DNA of 64,000 nt from Saxidomus purpurata (Eukaryota > Mollusca > Bivalvia > Venerida > Veneridae): assembly GCA_022818135.1 (NCBI GenBank), contig JAFMSR010000009.1:25917636-25981635 (forward strand), given 5' to 3'. Shown here piece after piece: positions 20,117-31,869 of this stretch. The notes under the pieces are model-generated. The model made no database searches and had not been told where the DNA came from. It saw only the letters and a program-made list of their open reading frames with translations. Positions within the stretch are counted from its first letter, which is position 1; every line of letters begins with the position of its first letter. Both the position numbers and the translations under genes were made by a program.

Positions 20117-21301
20117 TCACAGACAATGACGGTATTTTACAGTACTCGTTGGTGTAATAGTCCAATAACGATTAGTAACATTGGCCGGTATAATATTTGA
20201 TACTAGTCGAATTTTCTTTAAGTTTGTCAAAATCGGCAATATGGACTGATCCGGGATAGTTTTAGACAAGGTCTCCGCCGTGTCAGGCTTCCAGTCCTGT
20301 ATCCGGGCTCCCCAGTAGTGATTAAACCTTGCAGTTGCTTCGTCTACATCGCAAGATTGGCCTTTTCTCATTTGGTTATGGTGAATAACACATGCTTTGA
20401 CATGACTTGCAATATACAATGGTTTGTCAAGTTTATTTGCCTTGTTGGGTATTCTTCGCTGCAAACGCTCTACAAGCCAATGCCTTTCTGTTGGATATCC
20501 AGAAAATATAAAATTACTAAATGACAATTCTGAACACTCTGGGCGTAGTGTAGTGAAGTTTGATATAAATCTCTTTAGGAATCCTTTTTCCGGATCGTTA
20601 AGAACGAATGGATATTCGTCCATATCCATAGCAAGATGCCATTTACAAGCATTTTTGTATTGTTCTGTTGCATGCTTGTATGCGGGAATTTGTGTTTCGG
20701 TCATTTTATAAGGTGTGTGACGGTGCCAGTCGTGGTAGATTACCTCAAATGGATAAAACAGTTGGTTCACCCACTTTTCAAGTTTTTCCCACTCATTTTC
20801 ATATGCATCATACAAATATATGACATCGACACCAGCATATTGTAAATACCGAATCCACTGTTCCAGTTCGTAAGTTGTTAATTCCGGCTTATCATCACGA
20901 TAGATTCGTACGAGTAGTACTGCGGCTATACAATTCTCAACGTGAAATGTTGAATTCCAAGGATTTCCAATCCGCAAACATTGTCCGTTTGTTTGATTTT
21001 CGCCCTTGTTGAATATGGTCTCCGATCGAGGGTTGCCGTTTTCTGTCGCTGACTGGTCTTTCAGTACTGCTTGTGTATGTGTTTGACTATGGCCGACATT
21101 CATTTTTCGCATGGAAGCCCCGTTCGGAAATACCTCTGGTTTACAAGTAAAGTCTCCTTTTTTCATGTCTACGCAGGTGTTATTTACGAAAAGTGTTAAG
21201 AATAACACTACAGTAACTATTACAATCGCTGTTTGTTTCAGTTTAAGGCGCAATTTCACAATGCTTTTGACAGGTAGACTGTATCGAAATAACATGGTCA
21301 T
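20117..21301 (-). CDS. Glycosyltransferase family 92 (DUF23) protein, single exon
   Basis: 394 residues from the ATG at 21301. The frame stays open upstream to about 21394 but with no earlier ATG, only a GTG. It has type II topology: a ~23-residue basic N-tail, a hydrophobic anchor at ~24-41 (AIVIVTVVLFLTLFV), a variable stem to ~115 with NxS/T sites, then the catalytic domain. Seen: NCIAAVLLVRIYRDDKPELT with ELEQWIRYLQYAGVDVIYLY; then HLAMDMDEYPFVL (the acidic metal/nucleotide-sugar motif, ~223-233); and NHYWG (~327-331). These are hallmarks of GT92. Known members are Golgi galactosyltransferases that add galactose to N-glycan fucose or other acceptors; the donor and acceptor here are unknown. 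No frameshift was seen. The intronless structure suggests either a simple gene or an old retrocopy, and a spliced 5' exon cannot be excluded. Confidence 0.88.
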   Translation of the reverse strand: MTMLFRYSLPVKSIVKLRLKLKQTAIVIVTVVLFLTLFVNNTCVDMKKGDFTCKPEVFPNGASMRKMNVGHSQTHTQAVLKDQSATENGNPRSETIFNKGENQTNGQCLRIGNPWNSTFHVENCIAAVLLVRIYRDDKPELTTYELEQWIRYLQYAGVDVIYLYDAYENEWEKLEKWVNQLFYPFEVIYHDWHRHTPYKMTETQIPAYKHATEQYKNACKWHLAMDMDEYPFVLNDPEKGFLKRFISNFTTLRPECSELSFSNFIFSGYPTERHWLVERLQRRIPNKANKLDKPLYIASHVKACVIHHNQMRKGQSCDVDEATARFNHYWGARIQDWKPDTAETLSKTIPDQSILPILTNLKKIRLVSNIIPANVTNRYWTITPTSTVKYRHCL

Positions 21302-21960
21302 TTTGTCAAGTAGTTTCTTTTCTGTTACTATCTTATTGCTTCCCTCATTTGATACGATCTGATTTTCCTTATAGCTGTGTTGTATTGGAAACACATCCAG
21401 GTAAAAGATAAATGAAGACAGATTAACATATTATATTTCATGTCAAAAACGCCCTATAGTTAAGATAGAAGTTTTGTCAGTAAAACAATAGCTGAACACG
21501 TGAATCATTTTCTTTCTAAAACATGTCCTTTTTATCAAGACGGTACTTAGATCTGTAAAAGTACATGCCGACCTGTCAACATAGGGAGCGGTAAGACCTG
21601 AAACACAGGAATTATACATGTTAACACATTAGAATAGGTAATAATAATATATGCCCGATAGACGACTAGCTCTCTTCTGTGTTCGCTGATTAATACTTAC
21701 AAGTTTCAATTTATTTGCATGGAGAACTTGGAGAACTATTTTGTACCAGCATATTACATGTTTGAAAGGAAATGAATAATTTGTAAAGGGAGATAATAAA
21801 AATGAAGCAAAGTAAGGTTATGGTTCTTTGATACTCTACTTCCTCTTAATGGCTTCTATTCGTGTGTATAATAGCAATTCAATCCCTTATACAGTTTTAA
21901 AGTTATATTCTCAACAAACGTATTAAGAAATAAAAACACGAAATTAACAGGTCATTTTAT
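21302..21960. other. 5' flank of GT92 gene
   Basis: AT-rich with no other open reading frame worth calling. The promoter would lie here, but no TATA box at a convincing distance or other diagnostic site was found. Confidence 0.4.
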
Positions 21961-23330
21961 GGTTTATCTCGATGAGATTGACAAGCGATAAAAGTTTAAT
22001 CTCATGACCTTTGACTCCAGAATATGACCTTGACGCAAAGATAGGTTCTGCACATCGATAAAAGAACATCTGAACGTAATTTTAAAATCCTTCAGAAGTT
22101 TAGGAATTATGAAAATGACCCCTAAGTTTAATCGTGATTTTGAGTTGGCCGGGTTGATACATGGGTTCTGCATATCGTCTAAATGAGATGACCATTTGCC
22201 CCAAGTTGAATAAAGTCCTTCAAGGGGTTGGAGGAAATATAAAGGGGACTCAAAACTCCAATGATCACTAAGCGAGAGCCGGGATGAAAGGTGGATTCTG
22301 AACATCGTCTTTTTGAGATGAACATATGACCCAAGATACTCGACAATACTCCCAAAGACTTAATGAGATATACAGCGGAGAAGAAAAGCTAATGGCACCA
22401 AAGTTTGACCTTGACCTTGATCCGAAGGATTTAAATATGGGTTTTGCCCGCTGTATTGAAGATATAAATATTTAACCCAAGTTGTATGAAACTCCGTCAA
22501 GGGGTGAAGGTGAAATGGAGCAGAAACGAAAAACTTCTGACCGCTAAGTTTCACTTTGACCTTGAACCGTGGCAGGAACGTAGAATATATTGATTCTACG
22601 TTCCTGACCGTGGGGATGAAACAAAGGTGAACATTTGATCCAAATTTCATGACAACCCTTCAAGGGGTTTAGAAGATAGGGAGCGGACTTGAAAAACCAA
22701 AGACCCCTTAATGTAAACTAGCGGGGTTGAATGATGGGTTATACTTGTCGCTCTCATGAGATGAACATTTGACCAAAGTTTCATAAACATTTTGAAGGGA
22801 TTAAGGTAACTCATTGTAATATGGAGCAGACATGAAAATTACTGATCCGCAAGTGTGAAATTGACCTTGAACCTGCGGGATTGGAATATGGGTTCGTTAC
22901 GTTGCATTGTTGAGATGAACATGAAGTTTTATGAAATTCTTTCAAAGGATTTAGGATATGGAGCAGACACGAAAAGGAATGACCCATACGTGAGACATTG
23001 ACATTAAACCAGCGAAATTGGAACATGGGTTCTGCAATTCGTCTTCGTGAAATGAACATTTAACACAGGTTTCATGAAAATCCTTTCCGGAATTAAAGAG
23101 ATATGAAGCGAACAGACAAAAACCATTGACTTCTAAGTGTAACCTTGACATTGGTCCGGCAGGGTTGGAACATTTATAAATTATGCCCTCACCCTCTGGA
23201 AGCATGAAATTGCACCATTTATTACAAAAGTGCAAGCCAATACGTGTTGTAGCCCGTATGTTTAATCTATAAAATTGTAGAGAGGTCATAAACTCCAATC
23301 ACTTAAACTTGAAACGCATCCCAACGGTTT
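21960..23330. repeat. Degenerate array of ~145-bp units
   Basis: Roughly eight to nine diverged units with GAGATGAACATTTGACCCAAG, TTTCATGAAATCCTTCAAGG, GGATATGGAGCAGACACGAAA and CCTTGAACCGGCGGGRTTGG. Unit starts near 22161, 22291, 22436, ~22590, 22731, 22886 and 23025 give periods of 130-155 bp. Apparent minus-strand reading frames here are shadows of the repeat. Confidence 0.85.
22573..22606. repeat. Perfect 14-bp hairpin inside the array
   Basis: CAGGAACGTAGAAT, a 6-base loop ATATTG, then ATTCTACGTTCCTG, an exact inverted repeat. It replaces the usual unit sequence and is flanked by the direct repeat CCGTGG. Confidence 0.9.
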
Positions 23331-23339
23331 AAATAAAGG

Positions 23340-25285
23340 CTTTATTAAACTTTTGGGGTTATTAAGCATACACTCATCGTGCAAATCAACCTAAGGCACT
23401 GTCTTTTAACACGTTATCTGTAATATTTTCGCTAAAATTGTCCGGGGTTGTCTATGTACAGGTCGGAAACAAGCATTCGTTCAAAATTTAAATTATTCTC
23501 TATCAACGACATTTTGTAATTTCTGTCGAACGGCGTGTATAAGATGCTTTTATAGCATCCTTTTATTCCTTCTGAAAATAATACACGACGTTAACCGTTT
23601 CTTTTAAAACGGAGTGTTCGAGTTTCTGACTTCTGATAATTTTCAGCGCTATGATGTAATGTCTGGTCTTAAAGCAATGTTTAAACAATTTGATCTCGTA
23701 TCTTTCAAGCACCGAAAATAAATGCCCCAGGGCCTTTTATGCGACCTGTTTTTTTTATATAATACGTGTGTCAAAAAACACGGTCATAGAGTGTACAGAA
23801 ATTTGAAGAAAAAAAGTACAACCCGATATACCAATTTTTAATGAATAGGTAATCCAGCTGTTCATCTCGCAAAACAGAAAATGAAAAAACTTCTCTAGCA
23901 GAGTGATTACATTTCTTCACATACTGTAAAAAATGCTCCCGTTCCTGGCGGCCGTTTTTGTTGTTGTTGATATCTAATAATCTTGATATAGGGACATCCA
24001 AATAACAGTTGTGTGTATATATCCCAAATCAGGCATTGTCAAGCGGTTAGAGATTTTCTTCTACGTTTAAGCTCCGAGGAACATTATGAGTAGCAGATGC
24101 TACTGATTCAAATTTTACATCTCAGCTAGGAATAATTATCAGTAGGCCTATGTCGGTGGGATGACGTTATAGCAGTTTAAAATAAGGGTGTATGCAATCT
24201 TGTCAGCCAGGCTGAATGTTCACTGTCAAGACCAATACTTATTTCTTATCCTGTCACGGACTTAGGGTTCTTAGAAGAACGGTTCCACCTGGTCGATTGA
24301 ATTGGGCTAGCTCTTTAGATGGTTAGAATCCATGGACAGATGGTACAGATTATGATGATTATAAATATATTATGCAAGTATACTGTTACATATATTTCAT
24401 GATTTATGCTGCTGTTGAAGCTGAGTGATGATAATGATTTTGTTCAGAGCTAAAAGATCTATTTGAGAATGATAAAATACTTTGTAACTTAATATAAATC
24501 AAAGCGCTGTAAGCGTTAAAAGCCTTGGGGCTATAGGTTTACTCCCCGAAAAACAACTTTTGACCTACGTGTTTTGCGCTGAACCTTACCTAAAACGCGG
24601 GTCGAAGTGTGCAGAGGACGAAATTCAATATATTACACAGAATTAATGAATTACAAATATATGGGTGGCAGGGAAGTTTGTTTTATTATAAAACGTAAGT
24701 TAAATGAAAAATAAAAATAGTCAACATTAGAAATTATTTAAACCAATAAAAATAATTCGATCTGCGCTTTGTACAAACTTCAATCGATATGATCTGATGA
24801 TATGGATCGAAAATTATTGTGTACCAAGGACAAGACCTTGAAACAGAAATAAACAAAGCAATACCAGCAATGAAATATAAATACAGTACTGAACAATGTG
24901 TATAACAGATAAAACCAAAATTGATTCTTGGTTACCTTGTAGTTGTAATCGATGAAACCGTTCATTGGGCCTTAACATGCAGCTTCCTCGATAAATGGCG
25001 GGTGATTTTGATCACGTGAGTTCCTTCTCGGGAATGTACGTAAATTATATCTTTTTTTAGAGAAATTTATTTTTAGGTAAATATATATGAAATCGTTCGT
25101 AAATAACAAAGTTGTCAATGAAATAACATTGGAAATTTGAAAATCAAACTACAAACTCTTATATCGAGCTCCGTACGTTTCCGTAAATTTCCGTAAATAT
25201 CCGTACTTTTCCTTGATATGTATATGATTATCTTCCGTAATCAGAGAACAGCGCATTAATTTCTAAAACAGAAAAAAAATGTGTA
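23340..25285. other. Intergenic; SINE-like fragments only
   Basis: No gene. TTGTCAAGCGGTTAGAGA (24035) and GGCTAGCTCTTTAGATGG (24305) look like tRNA A-box remnants of short interspersed elements, without clear B boxes. 24495-24535 (ATCAAAGCGCTGTAAGCG) repeats a stretch found at 37327 (repeat H). Confidence 0.35.
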
Positions 25286-25289
25286 ATGC

Positions 25290-25480
25290 AGCCCGTAAGC
25301 TATATACCTTTCTGCAATCGTTTGAAGTTGTATGTACTCTTTTTATTTGTTATATGTTCTTATCATATGCGACATTCAAGTAGAAGATTGATCTGGTTTG
25401 TCTTGCACTACTTTCGCATAGCGCATGTTTACAGTTGTTATTTGCACATAGCACATTTAAATTGTCTGCAGTGAATTTTC
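25290..25480 (+). repeat. Dispersed repeat I, copy 1
   Basis: CTGCAATCGTTTGAAGTTGT, then GATCTGGTTTGTCTTGCA and CATAGCGCATGTTTACAG align in order with 37916-38100. Non-coding. Confidence 0.7.
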
Positions 25481-25729
25481 CTTTGCTTTAGGCATGGCAG
25501 CCAACACTGCAGACTAGATGCTGAATACAACTACATTTTGTACTTACAGTGGATGCGCTATCCCCATCCGGCTCAACAAGTTTTTGCAATATGGGTTAAG
25601 ACAACAAGGAAATACCATGTGTTTGCTGTATGTGATGAAGGACCAGATACTATTGAGATGCTACGAATTTAGCGATAAGTCATGCATACAGATCATTATT
25701 TAATAAGAAATGATGAATACCTACAAAGA

Positions 25730-25800
25730 AGTACACTGAACTTACCATTTGACATCAACTTTAACAAAAAACGTTAAAAACAAGAATTAGCTTTAAAAAA
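25730..25800 (+). repeat. Short duplicated segment with 27418-27505
   Basis: AAAGAAGTACACTGAACTTA then CCATTTGACATCAAC matches 27430-27470 with a short insertion. It is probably part of one dispersed element. Confidence 0.55.
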
Positions 25801-26140
25801 GATGGTCGGTACGAGAATATGAAAGAGATGGATAGCGAGATTTCAGAGTAAACATTCCTGTCAAGTTTTATCCTTATGCATTAAGAGGGCGCCAATTGTA
25901 TCTTATTGGCCCTTTCATGCGGTATTATCCAAGTGTAAGGCACCTTTCAATTGAATAATTGGTTAATCCAAAAACTGTTATGCATTCTACTTAGTTGATC
26001 GGTAATCACCTTCCGGTCAAAGCGTGCTTGATACGACTGCGCGGAAAAACAGAACACAACCATTAACACATTATACAAAAACTTGTATTTACGATCTTCT
26101 GTTATTATTGAAGTGTTTGAAGTAAAAGTCAGCTACCAAA

Positions 26141-26241
26141 ATGGGTAGTGAACTTGAATTTTCCGGCCATAAAGTATTTATAATAGAAGGGAAAGCGTCA
26201 AAAAAAGGAAGCAGTCGTGTTTCGGTAACATTTCAGATCAT
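26141..26241 (+). CDS. Possible orphan first coding exon (33 codons)
   Basis: CAAAATGGG is a good Kozak context. The frame encodes MGSELEFSGHKVFIIEGKAS, then KKGSSRVSVTFQI, and reaches a strong donor AT|GTGAGT. Without splicing it stops one codon later. No downstream partner exon is proven. The exon starting at 30727 (acceptor TGTACAG) would continue it in frame, but that may be chance. No protein family is recognised. Confidence 0.25.
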
Positions 26242-26654
26242 GTGAGTCTTCAAATATCACATACAGTGGGAGAAAATCACTATACAAGCAACAAAATTCG
26301 CCTAGTGACATCTGTAAACAAACGACCAGTCAAAAGTTTTGCTTCAATAACTTTTTTATTCCTTTACCTACGAACTTAAATAAAAAACCGAGTGAAACGC
26401 CGAAACGGCGTAATCATTTGCCAGAAATATTCATGTAATACTACTTACCAGGTGAAAATGCAAACACGGAGATAATAAATCAACCTTCAGTCCGCCATTT
26501 TTAAGATTAGTGACATATAACCTCGCTTAAAGTGAATCAGCTACAATTTAACGTCCCATCCCCTGAAGATAGTTATGGTCAAACAAACAAAAATATACAT
26601 GCATGGTGTATAGAATTATTAATGGACTAAAGTTTAAATACGATGTATAAAAAA

Positions 26655-26840
26655 GTGCCAGGGTGAGCTATTAGGATCGTTTACCGTCCGGCGTCCGTCG
26701 TCCGTCGTCTTTAAAACAACACTAGGCCAATGTTGGTGGAACTTGGCAGTGATGTTAAATGTTTAAACTTAAGTTTAACACACAAAGTCACTTCTCTTGT
26801 TCTTAAATAATTCAGAGTCATTTTCTCCTGCGACTTTTCC
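26655..26840 (+). repeat. Repeat A head joined to repeat J
   Basis: GTGCCAGGGTGAGCTATTAG, then CCGTCCGTCGTCC repeats and CACTAGGCCAATGTTG resemble the head of repeat A. It is followed by ACACACAAAGTCACTTCTCT, then TGTTCTTAAATAATTC, which recurs at 31238-31290. Confidence 0.55.
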
Positions 26841-29680
26841 ATAATGCTTCGAAAAGTTTGCATCTCCAATTATAAAGTTTAATTCACTCTTTCTGACTAG
26901 CTTACAAAATTTGAAGACATTTTACCGTTTTGTTAAAAAGTAACTTCGTTTTTTGTTGTCCCACTCCCACTTAAGAAGTACACTATTTAAAAAACTTAAA
27001 TATACTGAAAATAACATGTGTTTTTAAAATGTTAACCTCACTTGACCAATCTACACATACAAATAATCAGTTCTTCCCTGAAATATTATTTTTAAAACCC
27101 TAATGAATTAAACTTTTGTAGAGAACCACCCAATGATCAACCAGTCCTTCATACTGTTATAGTAAAAAGTACAATGCGTAAAACTCATAAACTTTGCCTC
27201 ACCTATTATAACTGTTATCTTTACAACGTTATCCTTTAGATAACTAGGACAGTTACTACAAAAAATCTTATGGGCATTATTCAATCTCATCTTCCTGCAT
27301 CTTAATACCAAGTTTCCTCAAATTATTTACAGTCAATGATGATCTATAGTAACATTGTATAATCTACTTGCTTATTTTGAGCAACCTGGAGCCTATTTTT
27401 TAGTTGTTATGTCATGGTGAATACACAGAAAGAAGTATATTGAACTTACCATTTTGCATCAACAAATATATATTTCCCTTTAACAAAAAGTTTAAAACAA
27501 AACAAATTATGATCATTCAGAGCATAGTTTAGTTTGTTGCTCAGGTACAAAATGGTAAAATCGGCTTTTGAAAATTGTTATGGATTTGTGTAACAATTTG
27601 TCTGCGTCTCTATTTCCGCTGTGATACTTTTGTATTCCAGTTCTCTTGTACGTATTTATCCTTCAGTGAGTGTTACGGAAATCGATTCGCGCCAATGGAT
27701 GCCCGAGTGTGACATATTTGATATAAGAATACAGACATATTTTTGGACAAAAGAATACATACAGCAGCTGTGCACTAGATATATATTACATGTGTGAAGA
27801 AATGAGAGAATTCTTCGGCAGCTTCTATTTAAAAGTGTAACAGACACATATCAAGCAGCATGTGCATACATTATAAACAGGGAAAATGCGTGAACATAAT
27901 GCCAAATGAATCTCGAAATGGAAACTACTGTATTCTAAATATACAAAGACATTATAAACTATAGTGATGTAAATATTGTGTTCACCGATGCATTTTCACA
28001 GGGTTTTTCCCACTACAATGGAATATAGGTTCGTTCCTATATAACTACTACGTGGTCAGTATATAGATGCATCATGGTAATTTACCCTAAAGTTGTATCA
28101 AAGTATTATATTGATGGTGATGACGATGTCAGAGGACAATAAATTATTAACTAATGAATACAAACGTAGCATTCGTGTTTTACATATTAACGTTATGTTT
28201 AATTAGATGGATCATACATGTACTATGAAGTCTAACCAGTCAAGCAGGGCCACGTTGAGATGTAAATATGCCTTGAAGATCAAACATACCTCGTGGTGAC
28301 TTATCGAAACAAATGCAAGATGTCACACTGTATATTATGTATTATCTTCTTTCTTTTCACAAAACATGTTACGCCTTTCGCAATGAAAATTGACTCTAGT
28401 TGGTATATAAGCCCACGAGACAGGAAACAACATCGTCTACACAAAATTAAGTACAGTACGTACGTTTGAAGTCCACACTTGTCCTCTGCATTTCTATATC
28501 TAATATAAGTTAAATTTAATGAATTATCAATACTAATTTTATTCATAAAAATTGGGGTTTTCTTAAGATGCACGTCAACGTAACATACTATTAGTCTCTG
28601 TAGACATAACTAAATTATCTATTCTTTCTGCTTAAAGTTTCAGCGAAAAACTAAAGTGTTTGAAAACTATTTTGATTAATCTAGATAAGTATTAATATAA
28701 AATGACAAAAGTAATAGACACATTCAACATGGGTCACGATTAAGATATTTCTACAAAACCCGGCTTAATTGTTCTGTAAGCAAACAGATTTTTTTCTTTT
28801 AGTTCTTGGTGTTAAACTCCACATATAGCCCTTCGTAGTAATTAAACTTACATTTTACTCATTTTTATACTATCTTTATATAATACATTCCTCTATCCAC
28901 GAAGAAAATAAGCCTATATATTCAATCGCTTTTACCTCGGCAAACAACCAACTTGTCGGAGGTATACTGTGGATAATAAAACACGCGGAGGTGTGTAAAA
29001 TATTGATTTTTGATTGGTCAGTCGAACGATTTGATTGACAGGCGGTGTCATGTTTATTAATTCAAACGTTTTAAGTTCCTTCTTAAAATTAATAATTTAC
29101 TTAAAAAATCATTTAAAAAGGAGAATGAGGATTGAAACGTGTTAAAATTGTTTAAATCTTCACTATCTAAAGATCATAAAGATGATGTAATCATACTCAA
29201 TGATAAATAAATTCAAAAGGCTATAACTCCGGAGAAAATTGCCAACTTTAAATTATATTACGATACTCTACACAACACAACCTAGTGTTTGAAGATTCAA
29301 GTGAATTTGTTTTTCAGCTTGGACAATATATTGATAATGTAAACAGACTATTACCCTGCAAACTATTTTCAAAACTTAAAACTACTAACAGTGTGTACAG
29401 TTAGTAAATGCTTCATATTAATAACTTCGATAAATTTCTTTGATATCCAACACATTGATTGTAGTAGAATGCTTATCGATAATGTGCAAAACAAGGTTGC
29501 ACTAGGTGGCGGGATAGGAATTTATATAAACAGTATGTTCAAAAAACAAATTTTTAAATGGTTATGATGAGGCGAAAACGAGCCTGGAACAGTGTTCACC
29601 GGGAATTTCTTTGATATGACCTGATGATCTAGCAATAACACCATGTACATGCAAATAATCTTCTAATTCCGCAAAGAAAT
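26840..29680. other. Intergenic, mostly unassigned
   Basis: No supported exon, RNA gene or array apart from the short duplicated segment at 27418-27505. Short open frames here are lysine/isoleucine-rich noise. Confidence 0.4.
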
Positions 29681-30170
29681 CATTAAAACAAACATTCTGA
29701 CATTTTTTCAGGATGGATGGCTATATAGTGTGACCTCGACAAACTTCGCAGTGTTATTACATGTATATGTTATCAAATGCTCCAACTAAGAAATTGAATA
29801 CCCACATCAATATGTTTATTTCAAAAATGAATATGTTAGAGGTATTTTTATTTACAGATCTGCATGCTACTGTCTATTTCTGACGAGTTACTGTCAGAGA
29901 AGACGATAATCTATATACAATGAAGTTTGATTAGTTATTTAATAAAATTGTCGTTAAATGAATGATTTGATATTGGCCCTGTCATTTGTCCTCTGTCACT
30001 CGTATTTGCCATCGCCCTCCAGGCTCTGACCAATACGAATTCCCTCGGACAAATAAAAGGGCCAATATCAAATCACTCATTTGATAACTTATAATAACAC
30101 TGCGAAGTTTGTCGAGGTCACATTATATAGCCATCCATCCTGAAAAAATGTCAGAATGTTTGTTTTAATG
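29681..30170. mobile_element. Large inverted repeat: 77-bp arms, 76/77 identical
   Basis: The arm at 29681-29757 and the arm at 30094-30170 are reverse complements with one mismatch and a 336-bp spacer. The arm starts CATTAAAACAAACATTCTGA and ends GCAGTGTTAT. Inside the spacer lies a second palindrome (29956-29991 against 30047-30082; core GATTTGATATTGGCCC). A further piece of that inner palindrome follows the right arm (30169-30232). The pattern is of a fold-back element or MITE inserted in, or recombined with, another. Confidence 0.9.
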
Positions 30171-30726
30171 ATATTGGCCCTTTTATTTGTCCGAGGGCAT
30201 TCGTATTGGCCAGAGCCTGGAGGCCTGTCACAGAGTGTGAGACAATACTTTAGGGGCATTCGTCACTTATTAGGGACAATGCTCTTGTTTATGTAGGAAT
30301 TGATAATTCAAATAACATTAACAGTATGTGATTTGCCAATACACGCCCAACGTAAATTGCTACTAACCTTTGATTGGCCAATAAACTAGAACGAGAAATA
30401 AACACCAGGAAACGTAGTCGTATTTACGGACGTGGCAGATATTCAGTGAAATTTTAAAAAAATAAATGCCTCATATCCGAAATATCTCTTGAATTAACTT
30501 GTCTAAAAAAGTACACATACTGGTCCGACTATTTCAACGTTTCCAACGTTCACAGATTGAGCATTCAAAATCTTTCGCCTGTTAAAATTCTGTCAAAAGC
30601 TATTTGAAATAAGCACCTTAGTTTGGAATCATCGGTAGTTTTATCATTTTCAATGTTTAATCAGTATACTTTTGAGCTGCCTCCTGGGCGCCGCCATTTT
30701 TGAGCTTTACCTGGCGTACTGTACAG

Positions 30727-30783
30727 CATGCCGACGACAGGGAACCAGGCTGCTGTACAGCAGACTTACAAGACTTGTGAAAC
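30727..30783 (+). CDS. Possible first or internal coding exon (18 codons)
   Basis: ATG at 30728 encodes MPTTGNQAAVQQTYKTCE plus two bases before a strong donor AC|GTAAGT. Just upstream is GCCGCCATTTTTGAG (30691-30705), close to a YY1-type element common at promoters. Alternatively TGTACAG (30720-30726) is an acceptor joining 26241 in frame. No downstream exon was found in the window that I can defend. It does not fit in frame to GUK1. Confidence 0.3.
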
Positions 30784-31624
30784 GTAAGTGATTAATTACA
30801 CTTTTGGATATCAAATGTTTCTATCTTAACAAATGATATATTACATTGTTTTGCATAACTTTAATGGATACTGTAGGCAAATAATGTCACAAATTTACGT
30901 GGTAAAATAATACACTAACCATTATAATAGGCCCTATTTATCATCAACGTTAACGTAAACGAATCTGAGGAAACAAACCTATAAGTGACAAACTTTAATA
31001 ATGTTGAAATTCTTACCAATAGAAATGTCATTTCCCACGATGAATAATCTTTAAATCATGTGCCCTTAGTTCCGTTCAACACGTTCGAAAAAGATAAGCA
31101 CATATCCAGTTTTGACAACATGCATGCGACCTGATGACCGGACATAATGTTACGTCATATAAATGCAGAAAACTTTATATCTGTATTATTGTTTTGTTCT
31201 TAAATACCACAGAGATGAAACAAATTTATAACTTCAGTAAAACACACAAAGTCACTTCTCTTGTTCTCTAACAATTCAAAGTCATATTGTCCTGCCACTT
31301 TTTCACGTATTTCAATTTAATTACTAAGAACGAATCTCTGGAATCAAACACAAGGTCACACCATCAAGTCCTATAACCGTGATTTGTTTTGACAATATTA
31401 TGCCCCCTTTTAGAGAATCCTAAATATTATTTTCATACACATTGTTATCTCTAAAAGTAATAAGATCTAGGATGGGGTTACTTAACAAGGTCGTACAGTA
31501 GACCTATGGCTTAGTCATGAGCGGAATAGAAATGTCATTAAGTTCTTTATGTTTCACTGTATTAAAAGCTGCTCGCTCACAGTTGCCTTAGAAAAAAAAT
31601 TCGGCAATGATATATTATACATTT

Positions 31625-31751
31625 ATAGACTAATTTTGTGGTCAATATATAGTTTTGCGGACCTGTTAAAAGTGATATTGACCGAGGACGAAGTCCGAGG
31701 TCAATATCTTCTTTTACAGGTCCGCAAAATTATTGACCGAACATTAGTCTA
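31625..31751. mobile_element. Palindromic MITE, copy 2
   Basis: Better preserved than the 2665-2797 copy. It begins TAGACTAATTTTGTGGTCAA and ends with the inverse, ACCGAACATTAGTCTA. The centre has CGAGGACGAAGTCCGAGG, itself a palindrome. Flank homology to copy 1 runs to about 31870. Confidence 0.85.
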
Positions 31752-31869
31752 AAATTATTATATCGTATACCTCATAAAAAGTAGTCAAATTCAGAAAATT
31801 TGAAATGACGTTTGAAACCGTGCAGGTCTCCTCTTTTCCAGGTCTCTCTTTTGCGACCCGGCAGAGCCA

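Noticed and set aside
22360..23298. Minus-strand reading frames of 82-115 codons
   Set aside because: They fall on consecutive ~145-bp repeat units and resemble each other only because the DNA repeats.
30728..30783. 5' coding exon of GUK1
   Set aside because: The exon ends in phase 2, whereas joining to 51631 in the kinase frame needs phase 1; distance is also 21 kb.
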